Assembly (NCBI RefSeq): GCF_011082085.1
Contig: NZ_CP041063.1
Coordinates: 2,356,001-2,420,000 of the forward strand
Origin: Bacillus sp. Cs-700
GTDB lineage: Bacteria > Bacillota > Bacilli > Bacillales > Guptibacillaceae
Length of the DNA: 64,000 bases
Reading direction: 5' to 3'
Shown here: positions 43,878 to 59,522 of the stretch, in pieces
Numbering within the stretch: position 1 is the stretch's first letter
How the letters are laid out: every line of letters begins with the position of its first letter
Translations under genes and position numbers: made by a program
Notes under the pieces: generated by a model
What the model was told of the DNA's origin: nothing
What the model saw: only the letters and a program-made list of their open reading frames with translations
Databases searched by the model: none

Positions 43878-44974
43878 TAGCCGTCCACCTCCCCGAGCAC
43901 GATATCAATACCGCCGAGAATGGCGATTAAGTTTGAGATATTCTCTCCTTCTAGTAACTCAGGTAAGATTTGCAAATTATAAAAAGACGGTCGACGAAAC
44001 TTCAGGCGATAAGGTTCTTTTTTCCCTTTGGAGGCAATGTAGCAGCCAATTTCACCGCGCGGCGATTCAATGCGCACATACGTCTCACCTGCAGGAGGTT
44101 TAATAATGCGCGGTACTTTCGCCATAATCGGCCCTTCGGAAATTTGTTCAACTGCCTGCTCCACAATTTTTAGTGCTTCTTCTATTTCAGCCATACGACA
44201 GTTGTAGCGTGCCAGAGCGTCGCCTTGTGGAAAGACGGGAACTTCAAACTGAAAGCGATCATAAAGCGAATAAGGTTCGTTTTTCCTCAGGTCCCACTGA
44301 ACGCCTGTACAGCGTAGGTTCGCACCACTTAATGAGTACGCAAGCGCCTTTTGTTTCGAATAAGCGCCTACCCCTTTCATTCTCGCCATAAAAATTTCAT
44401 TCCCTGTTACGAGATCATGGTAGCCGGCGAGCTGCTCTCTCATATACGGCACAAACTCTCGCACCTTCTCGAGCCAGCCTTGAGGCGCATCCCATTTTAC
44501 GCCACCAACGCGCATATAATTAAAGGTCAGTCGTCCTCCTGAGATCTCCGTTAACAAATTAATGATCACTTCTCGTTCTCTGAAGGCATAAAGAAACGGA
44601 CTCATCGCGCCAATGTCGAGCAAATAGGTGCCGAACCAAACAAGGTGACTCGCTACTCTTCCAAGCTCCATCACAATGACGCGAAGGTAATCCGCTCGCT
44701 CAGGAATGTCCATTGCCATCATCGTTTCAACTGCATGGCAGAGAATGTAGTTATTCGTCATGGCAGCAAGATAATCCATTCGGTCTGTATACGGGATAAT
44801 CTGCGTGTATTGCAGGTTTTCTGCAATCTTTTCCGTGCCTCTATGCAGGTAACCGATAACAGGCTTTGCTTCTTTTATGACTTCTCCATCAATTGTAAGC
44901 ACGATGCGGAAGACGCCATGCGTACTCGGATGCTGTGGACCTACATTTAAAAGCATCTCCTCTGTCCGAATCAT
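43877..44974 (-). CDS. nuoD: NADH-quinone oxidoreductase subunit D (49 kDa)
   Basis: 365 residues, separate from NuoC. The start region GPQHPSTHGVFR contains the quinone-binding loop His, and the sequence is related to the hydrogenase large subunit. The nickel-ligand cysteines are lost, as in all NuoD. It begins 2 bases after nuoC. Confidence 0.96.
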   Translation of the reverse strand: MIRTEEMLLNVGPQHPSTHGVFRIVLTIDGEVIKEAKPVIGYLHRGTEKIAENLQYTQIIPYTDRMDYLAAMTNNYILCHAVETMMAMDIPERADYLRVIVMELGRVASHLVWFGTYLLDIGAMSPFLYAFREREVIINLLTEISGGRLTFNYMRVGGVKWDAPQGWLEKVREFVPYMREQLAGYHDLVTGNEIFMARMKGVGAYSKQKALAYSLSGANLRCTGVQWDLRKNEPYSLYDRFQFEVPVFPQGDALARYNCRMAEIEEALKIVEQAVEQISEGPIMAKVPRIIKPPAGETYVRIESPRGEIGCYIASKGKKEPYRLKFRRPSFYNLQILPELLEGENISNLIAILGGIDIVLGEVDG

Positions 44975-44976
44975 CG

Positions 44977-46110
44977 CTACACCTCCACATCATATGGCTC
45001 ATAATCTTTTCGAAGCGGATGGCCGACCCAGTCATCCGGCATCATGATTCGCGTCAAATTCGGATGCCCATTGAAAACAATGCCGAGAAGATCAAATCCT
45101 TCTCGCTCAGGCCAGTTTGCCCCAGCCCAAAGGGATGTCAACGAGTCAACGACAGGTTTGTCTCGATCAATCTTCACTTTTAAAGCAACACTCTGGCGAT
45201 TTTGATACGAATACAGGTGATTGTAAATTTCCATATGAGTCTCAAAGTCAGTGCCGTGCGTTTCAGAAAGATAATCAAAAGCAAGAAGCTCATTGTATTT
45301 AAGAAACTGCGCCACTTTTAAGTACGTTTCTTTCCTCGCCACAAGCGTTGGCACGTCTTTCGCCAGACGGTTAATATAGGCAGCTTCAAGAATGTCGTCC
45401 CCAAGGTTTTCTCGAATGATGTGCAGGTATCGGTCAAGCACAGGCTGATTTGGTGAAGGGCTTTCTTCTTTTAGAGGCTCTTCCGTTTCCGAAGCAACCT
45501 TCTTTGCTTTAGCAGCAGCGGCTTTTGCCTTTGCAGCAGCGATCGCTTTTGCTTTCTCATCCGAAGTATCGGAACTACCTGCCTCTTTTTGCTTTCGTAG
45601 GGCTGCCGCTTTCGCCTTTGCAGCAGCCACAGCTTTCTTTTTCGCAAGGGCTGACGCGTCTTCTCCATCTCCCTCTATTTGCTCCCCTTTTTCTTTCTGT
45701 TTTTTCAGCGCAGCGGCCTTCGCCTTTGCGGCAGCAACCGCCTTCTTTTTCGCGAGGGCAACATCGTCTTCTGATGCTTCCTGATCCGCTACGTTTTGGT
45801 TCATTTCTTTTTGTTTTTTCAGCGCCGCCGCTTTCGCCTTTGCGGCTGCGACGGCTTTCTTTTTCGCAAGTTCAACGTCATCTATCTCCGATACGCTATT
45901 CTGTTCACTTTGCTCCATTTCTTTTTGCTTTTTCAGTGCAGCAGCTTTTGCTTTAGCCGCCGCGACCGCTTTTTTCTTTTGAAGCTCAAGGTCATCAGCG
46001 GGATTTTCGGCTTCCGCCTTCTTTTTCCGTAACTCGGCCGCCTTCCGCTTTGCTTCTTCTACGGCTTTTCGTTTTTCTTCCGCCAACTCTTCAGGTGTTT
46101 GATCGCTCAT
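44977..46110 (-). CDS. nuoC: NADH-quinone oxidoreductase subunit C with long Lys/Ala-rich repeat extension
   Basis: 377 residues; typical NuoC is 150-200. The 30-kDa core (about 225-377) has the hallmark [18 protein letters not shown] near its end. Residues 11-206 carry six copies of a roughly 24-residue unit ([20 protein letters not shown] at 46, 84, 122 and 158, with weaker ends), each about 36 apart and split by acidic linkers. The units would form basic helices, like histone H1-type tails. Repeats are also visible in the DNA but with differing codons. nuoB overlaps by 4 bases. The role of the extension is unknown. Confidence 0.93.
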   Translation of the reverse strand: MSDQTPEELAEEKRKAVEEAKRKAAELRKKKAEAENPADDLELQKKKAVAAAKAKAAALKKQKEMEQSEQNSVSEIDDVELAKKKAVAAAKAKAAALKKQKEMNQNVADQEASEDDVALAKKKAVAAAKAKAAALKKQKEKGEQIEGDGEDASALAKKKAVAAAKAKAAALRKQKEAGSSDTSDEKAKAIAAAKAKAAAAKAKKVASETEEPLKEESPSPNQPVLDRYLHIIRENLGDDILEAAYINRLAKDVPTLVARKETYLKVAQFLKYNELLAFDYLSETHGTDFETHMEIYNHLYSYQNRQSVALKVKIDRDKPVVDSLTSLWAGANWPEREGFDLLGIVFNGHPNLTRIMMPDDWVGHPLRKDYEPYDVEV

Positions 46111-46625
46111 CGATTCGTCACCCTCTTCCCGGTGCGCGCTTCATAACGGATCTTTTCTTGCAGTTTATTTATGCCGTATATGAGGGCAGCTGGGTTTGGC
46201 GGGCAGCCAGGGATATACACATCAACAGGGACGATTTGATCCACTCCTTTAACCACAGCGTAGGAGTTAATATAAGGGCCGCCAGCAGTCGCACAAGAGC
46301 CCATCGCAATGACCCATTTTGGTTCAGGCATTTGATCATAAAGACGCTTTAGTACAGGAGCCATTTTTTTCGTTACGGTTCCTGATACAATCATCACATC
46401 AGACTGTCTTGGAGACGTTCGAAAAAACGTTCCAAAGCGATCAAGGTCATAGTGGGAAGCCCCTGAACCCATCATTTCAATGGCACAGCAGGCGAGACCA
46501 AACGTTAACGGCCAGAGCGAATTGCTTCTTGCCCAGGCCTTTACATTTTCAAGCGTTGCGAGAAAAACATTATGCTTCATTTCCTCATATTCTTCCGGCG
46601 TTATATTTTCTAAGTTCAAATCCAT
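46107..46625 (-). CDS. nuoB: NADH-quinone oxidoreductase subunit B
   Basis: 172 residues from the ATG at 46625 (AAGGTG upstream), which overlaps the nuoA end by 10 bases; the frame runs further up without support. Cys46, Cys47, Cys111 and Cys141 bind cluster N2, the last carrier before quinone. Usual length and sequence. Confidence 0.95.
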   Translation of the reverse strand: MDLNLENITPEEYEEMKHNVFLATLENVKAWARSNSLWPLTFGLACCAIEMMGSGASHYDLDRFGTFFRTSPRQSDVMIVSGTVTKKMAPVLKRLYDQMPEPKWVIAMGSCATAGGPYINSYAVVKGVDQIVPVDVYIPGCPPNPAALIYGINKLQEKIRYEARTGKRVTNR

Positions 46626-46993
46626 TTCAACACCTTCTTTTTCCATGCGTATAGTAAGCCAATTAATAGCATGACAATAAAGATCATCATTTCGATGAAC
46701 GCAAAGAAACCAAGCTTTTGATAGGCAACCGCCCATGGATACAAGAAAACGGTTTCGACATCAAAGATGACAAAAAGCAGTCCGAATAAATAATAACGAA
46801 CGTTATACTGAATCCAGCTTTGGTGAAACGGCTCAATGCCGCTTTCATAGGTTGTTTGTTTCTCAGATGTTGGTTTTGAGGGACGTAGGAATCTTCCTGC
46901 CGTTAGGGCAACAGCTGGAAGGAGAAGGCCAAGGAATAGGAACATGATTACGAAGAGGTAACTATTTTGGTACACGTTAAGTGATTCACCCAT
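46616..46993 (-). CDS. nuoA: NADH-quinone oxidoreductase subunit A
   Basis: 125 residues from the ATG at 46993 with AGAGGAGAG six bases before it; an ATG six codons earlier has the SD inside it. Three membrane helices and the family signatures YESGIEP and [14 protein letters not shown]. First gene of the operon, divergent from the DUF1722 gene. Confidence 0.94.
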   Translation of the reverse strand: MGESLNVYQNSYLFVIMFLFLGLLLPAVALTAGRFLRPSKPTSEKQTTYESGIEPFHQSWIQYNVRYYLFGLLFVIFDVETVFLYPWAVAYQKLGFFAFIEMMIFIVMLLIGLLYAWKKKVLKWI

Positions 46994-47113
46994 GAAGGTC
47001 TCTCCTCTCATCGTGCTGTAAAGTTGCTAGTCTTGTATACTAATTCAACATCCCCACTCTTATTCTTGCTTTTATTTGTAAGTTTTTTTAAAATTTCGAA
47101 CAGAGGTGATTAA

Positions 47114-47599
47114 ATGAGCGATAAACGAATTCGAACACTGACAGAAAAGCTGTGGGCTAGAAATAAATATACGGTGATGGCCAAAGGCTATGAACATTAC
47201 AAAAACATAGGAGATTCATTAAAAAAAGCGCAATCTCCTGAAGAGCTCCTTTACGTCTATGACTTACTAAAGGAAACGTTAACTCTCCCCTATACTAAAA
47301 AAGGTATGCGGACAACACTCCAACATATGTGGGGCTATTTCAAAAAAAGAGCAACAAGTGAGGAAAAAGAAGAATTTATCGCTTTTATGAATAAACAACT
47401 ATCTGATTTAGACCCCTTAACCGATTACAACATTGAACTGTTTCGTAGGCAGCTTTGGAAGCTACTCGAAACCTATCCGTCTGATTATTTGTTACAAAGC
47501 AGCTTTGTTCAGCCACAGAGGAAATGGAATGAGGTGTATGATCAAAAACAGATGCGGATTGTCTCAAGAGAAGATTATTTAGGAAGTAATGAAAAATAA
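47114..47599 (+). CDS. DUF1722 (YbgA-like) family protein
   Basis: 161 residues, ATG after AGAGGTG. The N-terminal ARNKYTVMAKGYEHYKNIG matches the YbgA/DUF1722 pattern (K-Y-x-x-M-A ... Y). It is soluble and mostly helical. In proteobacteria this domain is often fused to DUF523; here it stands alone. The function is unknown. The next gene starts 50 bases on and may be co-transcribed. Confidence 0.78.
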   Translation: MSDKRIRTLTEKLWARNKYTVMAKGYEHYKNIGDSLKKAQSPEELLYVYDLLKETLTLPYTKKGMRTTLQHMWGYFKKRATSEEKEEFIAFMNKQLSDLDPLTDYNIELFRRQLWKLLETYPSDYLLQSSFVQPQRKWNEVYDQKQMRIVSREDYLGSNEK

Positions 47600-47648
47600 A
47601 AGGATTTCCACGTTGGTATCGCGTAGTTAACCAACAAAAGAAGGTGGG

Positions 47649-48215
47649 ATGAAAGTGACAACCTATGTCGGATTATTAAGGGGCGTTAATGTTGGCGGTA
47701 AAAATAAAATCAACATGTCCGAATTGCGCGATGCCCTTTCAAATGAAGGGTTTCAGCATGTGAAAACGTATATTCAAAGTGGTAACGTTTTGTTTCAATC
47801 AGAAGATGCCGAAAGCCTTTTAAGAAAAAAGATGGAAGAGATTATTCGTAAACGGTTTAAATTAAAGGTCCCCATCGTTTTAAGGACCGCTGTAGAGTGG
47901 AAGATCTTGATCGAAAACTGTCCTTTTCATGACGAACAAATTTCAAAAGCGCAGGAAACAGCGATTGGAGAAAGTCTTTATGTGGCAATGGTAGGAGAAC
48001 CTCTCTTAGCGGATGACGAAAAGAAACTTCTTACCTATGCATCTGAAACCGAAGAATGTGAGATTAGAGGTAGGGAAATTTATTTACTGTTTCATGAGAG
48101 CATTCGAAATTCAAAACTTGCGGCCTTCATCACTCGGTCTAATGAGTATGCGACCGTACGAAATTGGAAAACGATTAACAAAATGAATAGCTTATTACCG
48201 AATATACAGACTTGA
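47649..48215 (+). CDS. DUF1697 family protein
   Basis: 188 residues, ATG after AAGGTGGG. It carries the family start YVGLLRGVNVGGKNKI and YIQSGNVLFQS, and the ending NEYATVRNWKTINKM. DUF1697 is a two-domain ferredoxin-like fold of unknown role, common in Bacilli and actinobacteria. It is followed by a bidirectional terminator. Confidence 0.88.
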   Translation: MKVTTYVGLLRGVNVGGKNKINMSELRDALSNEGFQHVKTYIQSGNVLFQSEDAESLLRKKMEEIIRKRFKLKVPIVLRTAVEWKILIENCPFHDEQISKAQETAIGESLYVAMVGEPLLADDEKKLLTYASETEECEIRGREIYLLFHESIRNSKLAAFITRSNEYATVRNWKTINKMNSLLPNIQT

Positions 48216-48225
48216 ATGCAAAAAA

Positions 48226-48249
48226 CACCAGCGGAATTTTCCGCTGGTG
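48226..48249. terminator. Bidirectional terminator between the DUF1697 gene and atpC
   Basis: CACCAGCGGAA/TTCCGCTGGTG, 11-bp perfect stem with a TT loop; A-run to the left and T-rich sequence to the right serve both converging genes. Confidence 0.88.
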
Positions 48250-48257
48250 CTTTCCAT

Positions 48258-48686
<429 letters not shown>

Positions 48687-48716
48687 TTAGAAAAGTTGGC
48701 TTATCGCCCAAATAGC

Positions 48717-48760
48717 AAAAAGTGGGAGCGAATCCCTTATGAGTCTCCGGCCTACTTTTT
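48717..48760 (-). terminator. Terminator-like hairpin inside the atp operon (atpD-atpC)
   Basis: AAAAAGTAGG pairs with CCCACTTTTT on the minus strand (10 pairs, one G-U), followed by the U-run of the arm itself. It would end part of the transcripts before atpC. Confidence 0.5.
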
Positions 48761-48762
48761 AT

Positions 48763-50250
<1,488 letters not shown>

Positions 50251-50369
50251 TGTCTAGCTACACGAGCCAAATCCTGCGGCTGTTTCACCCATTCGATTGA
50301 GACATAAACCGTCTCATTCTCATGGCTTCCAGCAACCTGCGGATTTAAACCCGCTCGTTCCGCTTTTCG
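50251..50369 (-). repeat. Structured intergenic repeat, full copy 2 (atpG-atpD gap)
   Basis: 119 bases. Outer helix ACGAGC/GCTCGT, second helix AAATCC/GGATTT, central hairpin TGAGAC/GTCTCA. About 95% the same as the next copy. Confidence 0.8.
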
Positions 50370-50488
50370 TGTCTAGCTACACAAGCCAAATCCTGCGGCT
50401 GTCTCACCCATTCGATTGAGACATAAACCGTCTCATTCTCATGGCTTCCAACAACCTGCGGATTTAAACCCGCTCGTTCCGCTTTTCG
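50370..50488 (-). repeat. Structured intergenic repeat, full copy 3, tandem with copy 2
   Basis: 119 bases, begins where copy 2 ends. A G-to-A change in one outer arm (ACAAGC) gives a G-U pair only when read from the minus strand, the direction of atp transcription. Confidence 0.8.
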
Positions 50489-50490
50489 TT

Positions 50491-50598
50491 TGTCCAGCTA
50501 CAGTGGCCAGGCCCTCGAGTCGCTTCACCTTTTCGATTGAACGCAAGTGTTCATTCGAAAAGCCTCCAGCGCTTGTCGGGTTTAAACGGCCACTTCCG

Positions 50599-50600
<2 letters not shown>
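50491..50600 (-). repeat. Structured intergenic repeat, full copy 4
   Basis: 110 bases ending in the atpG stop codon. Outer helix AGTGGCC/GGCCACT, central hairpin CTTTTCGA-TGAAC with complement. CTCGAGTCGCTTC and AGCGCTTGTCGGGTTTAAAC are shared with copy 1. Confidence 0.8.
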
Positions 50601-51462
<862 letters not shown>

Positions 51463-51511
51463 TCATTTCACCACCTTTTAAGCTGGCCGCGGCGTTTCCG
51501 CCGCATCCCTC

Positions 51512-53026
<1,515 letters not shown>

Positions 53027-53039
53027 TCACCCCTATCTT

Positions 53040-54121
<1,082 letters not shown>

Positions 54122-54203
54122 TCATACAAAACGAATGGCGAAGGTTTCATTTCGAAACTTTCTCCGCCATCATGAAACAAATCCGTATCCTTATCTAATT
54201 GAA

Positions 54204-54437
<234 letters not shown>

Positions 54438-54480
54438 TCATAAATATTTTTATATAATAAAAACTCATTGATACCTTGTT

Positions 54481-55579
<1,099 letters not shown>

Positions 55580-55810
55580 TTAATCTTCCCCTGTAAACTT
55601 ATGTAGAAGACGAACCAATCCATAAACTCCTCCGCCCAAACCGAGCAAAAGACCAATTATGAGAAAAAGTGGAAAAGTGTCGAATAGGCGATCCATCCAT
55701 CTCCCCAAAAATACCCCCGTAAGGATCGATCCAACAAGATAAGAAAGGATTGTCGTATAGAGAGCCATCGCCTTCAATAAAAGCGCTCCTTTGCTATAAA
55801 GGTAAGTCAT
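55580..55810 (-). CDS. atpZ: AtpZ-family small membrane protein, first gene of the atp operon
   Basis: 76 residues, two membrane helices, GRWMDRLFDT and GGGVYGLVRL as in the AtpZ/gene 1 family. With AtpI it may form a magnesium or calcium pathway, as shown for Bacillus pseudofirmus. The operon promoter lies 50-80 bases upstream. Confidence 0.85.
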   Translation of the reverse strand: MTYLYSKGALLLKAMALYTTILSYLVGSILTGVFLGRWMDRLFDTFPLFLIIGLLLGLGGGVYGLVRLLHKFTGED

Positions 55811-55860
55811 TGAAAAGGATGTTTCGAGTAAATGAAAACCTTATCACTATACCCTTTGTA

Positions 55861-55889
55861 AGTCTACAATAGGGTGTACATGATGTCAA
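55861..55889 (-). promoter_or_regulatory. SigmaA promoter of the atp operon
   Basis: Perfect TTGACA (55884-55889), 17-base spacer, TAGACT (55861-55866) on the minus strand. Leader of about 45 bases to the atpZ ATG. Confidence 0.65.
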
Positions 55890-55908
55890 TGTGTTTGGAG
55901 GAAATGGT

Positions 55909-56013
55909 GTGATCAAATTCACAAATGAAAAAACGCTTAAAAAAGCCTGTAATACCAAGGATAGTAACGCTTACAGGAGCAGAGTTGTGTTAATCAAAGA
56001 AAACAGGGAATGA
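55909..56013 (+). CDS. Possible 34-residue ORF antiparallel to the atp promoter region
   Basis: GTG with TTTGGAGGAAATG just before it, 34 codons, Lys-rich (KFTNEKTLKKACN), stop inside the hairpin AACAGGGAA/TTCCCTGTT (56002-56023). The SD is strong, but there is no homology I know and no clear promoter. It may be chance. Confidence 0.25.
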   Translation: MIKFTNEKTLKKACNTKDSNAYRSRVVLIKENRE

Positions 56014-56075
56014 TTCCCTGTTATTTAAGGTGGAATTTGTCACTTTTTTTTCACATTTGTTGATATTCGACAAAA

Positions 56076-56103
56076 AAATCTCTTCCCGAGAAGGAAGAGA
56101 TTT
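56076..56103 (-). terminator. Terminator after upp
   Basis: AAATCTCTTCC/GGAAGAGATTT, 11-bp stem, U-run on the minus strand, 8 bases past the stop. Confidence 0.88.
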
Positions 56104-56110
56104 TTCCAAA

Positions 56111-56740
56111 TTACTTCGTTCCGTACAAACGATCTCCGGCATCGCCGAGACCTGGAACAATATATCCTTTTTCGTTTAGTTTCTCATCAAGACCTGCGAT
56201 GTAAATATCTACATCAGGGTGCGCATCGTTAAGAAGCTCTACGCCTTCAGGTGCTGCAATCAGACACATCATTTTAATGTTTTTCGCACCGCGTTTCTTA
56301 AGGGAGTTGATCGCTTCAACAGCCGAACCACCTGTAGCAAGCATTGGATCAATCACGATGAATTCACGTTCTTCAATATCAGCAGGAAGCTTTACATAGT
56401 ATTCTACCGGTTGAAGCGTTTCAGGATCACGATAAAGACCAACGTGTCCTACTTTTGCAGCAGGAATTAACTTAAGGATTCCGTCTGTCATGCCAAGACC
56501 GGCTCTTAGAATCGGAACTAGTCCAAGCTTTTTACCTGAAAGAACCTTTGATTTCGCTTCGGTTACAGGCGTTTTGACCATCACTTCTTCAGTCGGAAGC
56601 TCTCTTGTAATTTCATAAGCCATTAACGCTGCCACTTCGTCCACAAGTTCACGGAACTCCTTCGTTCCTGTTTTCTCATCACGAATGTATGTAAGCTTAT
56701 GCTGAATCAACGGATGATCGAACACGTATACTTTACCCAT
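56111..56740 (-). CDS. upp: Uracil phosphoribosyltransferase
   Basis: 209 residues from the ATG at 56740 (AAGGGGAG upstream); the frame runs 17 codons further without support. It makes UMP from uracil and PRPP. The PRPP loop is [10 protein letters not shown] and the uracil-binding end is [12 protein letters not shown]. It is monocistronic with its own terminator. Confidence 0.97.
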   Translation of the reverse strand: MGKVYVFDHPLIQHKLTYIRDEKTGTKEFRELVDEVAALMAYEITRELPTEEVMVKTPVTEAKSKVLSGKKLGLVPILRAGLGMTDGILKLIPAAKVGHVGLYRDPETLQPVEYYVKLPADIEEREFIVIDPMLATGGSAVEAINSLKKRGAKNIKMMCLIAAPEGVELLNDAHPDVDIYIAGLDEKLNEKGYIVPGLGDAGDRLYGTK

Positions 56741-56899
56741 CGTATGCACTCCCCTTTTCGTTTTGGTTTCGTTCCTAAATCTTCTTCGCAATTTTACAGA
56801 AAAACGCGAGTTGATTCAAGGCTTTCAAAAATGATGAAATATTCACGCTCTTCCCACTGAGATTCATCGACAATTTAACAACCCATTATTGACTAAAAA

Positions 56900-56925
56900 C
56901 GCCGGGAAAAGATAGTCTCCCGGCG
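56900..56925 (-). terminator. Terminator downstream of glyA
   Basis: CGCCGGGA/TCCCGGCG, then TTTTTAG on the minus strand. It lies 180 bases past the glyA stop, beyond the repeat fragment. Confidence 0.75.
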
Positions 56926-56978
56926 TCAGTGTCTATTTAATACGCTCTTTTCGTAGATATTGTTGCTTTTGGATAACT

Positions 56979-57036
56979 GGTTAATTTCCGCTCCTACACG
57001 CTTTCCGCCGGGCGGGCGGTGAGCATCCTTCCGCTA
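56979..57036 (-). repeat. Fragment of a second Bacillaceae intergenic repeat type
   Basis: Read on the minus strand it has GCTCACCGCCCGCCC, GGCGGAAAGCG and GGAGCGGAAAT. This resembles the 3' end of a GC-rich repeat I know from many Bacillus genomes. The 5' two thirds are missing. Confidence 0.6.
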
Positions 57037-57105
57037 CAATTAGCAAAGTGTGGTTTTTTATTAAATAATAAAATCAAAAGCAATAATCTATTAGAAAAGA
57101 GCCAT

Positions 57106-58353
57106 TTAATAAGATAAGTTTTCATACATTGGAAATTTAGCAGTAAGGTCTTGAACACGCTTCTCTGCTTTTTGAAGAGCGTCCGCGTCTTCATGCTGCT
57201 TCAACACATCACCAATAATGCTTGCGATTTCTTCCATTTCTGCTTCACCAAACCCTCGAGACGTTACAGCTGCCGTACCGATACGAAGGCCGCTCGTTAC
57301 GAATGGGCTTTGTGGATCAAATGGGATCGTGTTTTTGTTCGTTGTAATGCCAATATCATCGAGGGCTTTTTCAGCTACTTTCCCTGTCAAATCAAGGCTT
57401 TGTAAATCTAGAAGGACAAGGTGATTGTCCGTGCCGTTTGAGACGAGGTTAATGCCCTCTTTTTCAAGTGCTGAAGCGAGTTTTTTCGCATTTGCAACGA
57501 CCTTTTCAGAGTAACCTTTAAAATCGTCAGAAAGAGCTTCACCGAATGCAACCGCTTTTGCTGCGATCACGTGCATGAGTGGTCCCCCTTGAATACCAGG
57601 GAAAATCGACTTATCAATTTTCTTCGCGAATTCTTCTTTACAAAGAATCATGCCGCCACGCGGGCCACGAAGGGTTTTATGTGTTGTTGTCGTTACGAAA
57701 TGGGCGTGTGGCACAGGATTTGGATGATGACCAGTTGCAACTAGACCTGCAATATGCGCCATATCCACCATCAAGTAAGCATCCACTTCATCTGCAATTT
57801 CACGGAATCGTTTAAAATCAATTTCACGCGGATAAGCACTCGCACCCGCAACGATTAGCTTTGGACGATGCGCTTTTGCTTTCTCAAGAACATCCTCGTA
57901 ATCAATGCGATGTGAGTCTTTGTCAACGCCATACTCCACAAAGTTATATTGCACGCCACTAAAGTTAACAGGGCTACCGTGAGTCAAATGCCCACCATGA
58001 GAAAGGTTCATGCCAAGAACAGTATCACCCTGCTCAAGAATCGTGAAATAAACAGCCATGTTAGCTTGCGCGCCTGAGTGAGGTTGCACGTTCACATGCT
58101 CTGCACCAAACAGTTGCTTCGCACGGTCTCTTGCAATATTTTCAGCGACATCGACATATTCACAGCCACCGTAATAACGTCGACCTGGATAGCCTTCCGC
58201 ATACTTGTTTGTTAAAACAGACCCTTGTGCCTCCATAACGGCTTCTGATACAAAGTTCTCTGATGCGATAAGTTCAATCTTGCTGCGCTGTCTACCAAGC
58301 TCGTCTTTCATTGCCTGTAAAAGTTCTTGATCCTGCTTTGCTAGGTTTTGCAT
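57106..58353 (-). CDS. glyA: Serine hydroxymethyltransferase
   Basis: 415 residues from the ATG at 58353 (AAAGGGGATATC upstream). PLP enzyme converting serine and tetrahydrofolate to glycine and methylene-tetrahydrofolate. The PLP lysine is Lys226 in [14 protein letters not shown]. Location after ywlG as in B. subtilis. Confidence 0.97.
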   Translation of the reverse strand: MQNLAKQDQELLQAMKDELGRQRSKIELIASENFVSEAVMEAQGSVLTNKYAEGYPGRRYYGGCEYVDVAENIARDRAKQLFGAEHVNVQPHSGAQANMAVYFTILEQGDTVLGMNLSHGGHLTHGSPVNFSGVQYNFVEYGVDKDSHRIDYEDVLEKAKAHRPKLIVAGASAYPREIDFKRFREIADEVDAYLMVDMAHIAGLVATGHHPNPVPHAHFVTTTTHKTLRGPRGGMILCKEEFAKKIDKSIFPGIQGGPLMHVIAAKAVAFGEALSDDFKGYSEKVVANAKKLASALEKEGINLVSNGTDNHLVLLDLQSLDLTGKVAEKALDDIGITTNKNTIPFDPQSPFVTSGLRIGTAAVTSRGFGEAEMEEIASIIGDVLKQHEDADALQKAEKRVQDLTAKFPMYENLSY

Positions 58354-58490
58354 TGATATCCCCTTTCCATCCCACACAAATTACCATTCGTGAACACGAA
58401 CAGTTCGTATTTAATCTCGATTGCATTGTACCACAGAAGTTCGAATCCGTATATTAGATAAATGAACTAAAATATCGTTCGGTTTTAGGA

Positions 58491-59063
58491 CTAAAAGCAG
58501 TGCTCGTTTTTTCCTGGATACGACGCACGCTCTCCACCAATTAACTTTGGTCTTGAACGAACCATTGTCACATGAGCCTCACCGATCGACGTGTGTCGCC
58601 CTCTCACAGGTACTGCTACATGCCGGATGTGCATACCAATAAACGTATCACCTATATCAATCCCGGCGTCTGCTGAAATGAACTCCACAAGGACCGGATC
58701 TGCCATGTTTGCATACGCATGCGTTGCCATGGAACCGCCTGCTCGTGTTGTCGGAACTGCAGCGACAATGTCATACCCTTTCGCATAAGCTGTTTCACGT
58801 TCAACGACTAGTGCTCGATTTAAATGTTCGCAGCACTGAAAAGCAAGCTGAACACCTGTTTCTTTTTGAAAGACTTGAACACTTTCATAAATCGCTTCTG
58901 CAGCTGAAATGGTGCCTGCCGTTCCAATTCGCTGACCGACTACTTCACTTGAGCTCATCCCAACGACAAGTAAATGACGCTCTGAAAGACGCGCATCTTT
59001 CTGAAGGTCCCCGAGCGCTTCTAGCGTATGACGGGTGATTTGACGCGCTGTTTGTTCATTCAC
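58491..59063 (-). CDS. ywlG: YwlG, TIGR01440/DUF436 family protein
   Basis: 190 residues from GTG at 59063, eight bases after AAGGAGG. The SD and start overlap the 3' end of rpiB, so translation is coupled. Family motifs: GMSSSEVVGQRIGTAG, CCEHLNRALVVE and RHTSIGEAHVTMVRSRPK. The function is unknown; a role near one-carbon or wall metabolism is suggested only by position. Confidence 0.9.
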   Translation of the reverse strand: MNEQTARQITRHTLEALGDLQKDARLSERHLLVVGMSSSEVVGQRIGTAGTISAAEAIYESVQVFQKETGVQLAFQCCEHLNRALVVERETAYAKGYDIVAAVPTTRAGGSMATHAYANMADPVLVEFISADAGIDIGDTFIGMHIRHVAVPVRGRHTSIGEAHVTMVRSRPKLIGGERASYPGKNEHCF

Positions 59064-59076
59064 AGAAAACGCCTCC

Positions 59077-59520
59077 TTATCCCTTTGCTTCGTATTCCGT
59101 AATCTTACCCACTCGTTTTGCATGGCGACCTGCTTCATACTCTGTCTCAAGCCACACCTTCGCAATTTCAGTCGCAAGTCCTGGTCCAATAATTCGCTCG
59201 CCCATTGCTAGGACGTTTGAATCATTATGTTGCCTGGTTGCTTTCGCACTAAAAAGATCATGTACGAGCGCACAGCGAATGCCATTTACTTTATTGGCTG
59301 CAATCGACATACCAATCCCAGTACCGCAAATTAAAATGCCGCGATCCGCTTCACCAGTAGCTACTTTCTCGGCTACAGGGATCGCATAGTCAGGATAATC
59401 AACTGAATCATGGCAGTCACAGCCAAGATCGATCGGCTCCATCCCTAATTCTTGTATCACGTGAATAATGTCTTCTTTAATCTTCACACCAGCATGATCG
59501 GCACCTACGGCAACTTTCAT
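59077..59520 (-). CDS. rpiB: Ribose-5-phosphate isomerase B
   Basis: 147 residues. Interconverts ribose 5-phosphate and ribulose 5-phosphate. Catalytic Cys65 (ILICGTGIGMS), His98 (RQHNDSN) and start motif GADHAG are present. Its 3' end overlaps the ywlG leader. Confidence 0.95.
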   Translation of the reverse strand: MKVAVGADHAGVKIKEDIIHVIQELGMEPIDLGCDCHDSVDYPDYAIPVAEKVATGEADRGILICGTGIGMSIAANKVNGIRCALVHDLFSAKATRQHNDSNVLAMGERIIGPGLATEIAKVWLETEYEAGRHAKRVGKITEYEAKG

Positions 59521-59522
59521 GG

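Larger units (their letters stand above)
56741..57105. other. 365-base gap between upp and glyA
   Basis: Contains the glyA terminator and a fragment of a known-type Bacillaceae repeat, both listed. No gene. Confidence 0.5.

Noticed and set aside
45525-45956. 143-residue plus-strand frame opposite nuoC
   Set aside because: A by-product of the repeated Lys/Ala codons read on the other strand.
45480-46060. Regular DNA repeats that could look like a tandem array or CRISPR
   Set aside because: They code in frame for the Lys/Ala repeats of NuoC, with codon differences between units and no unique spacers.
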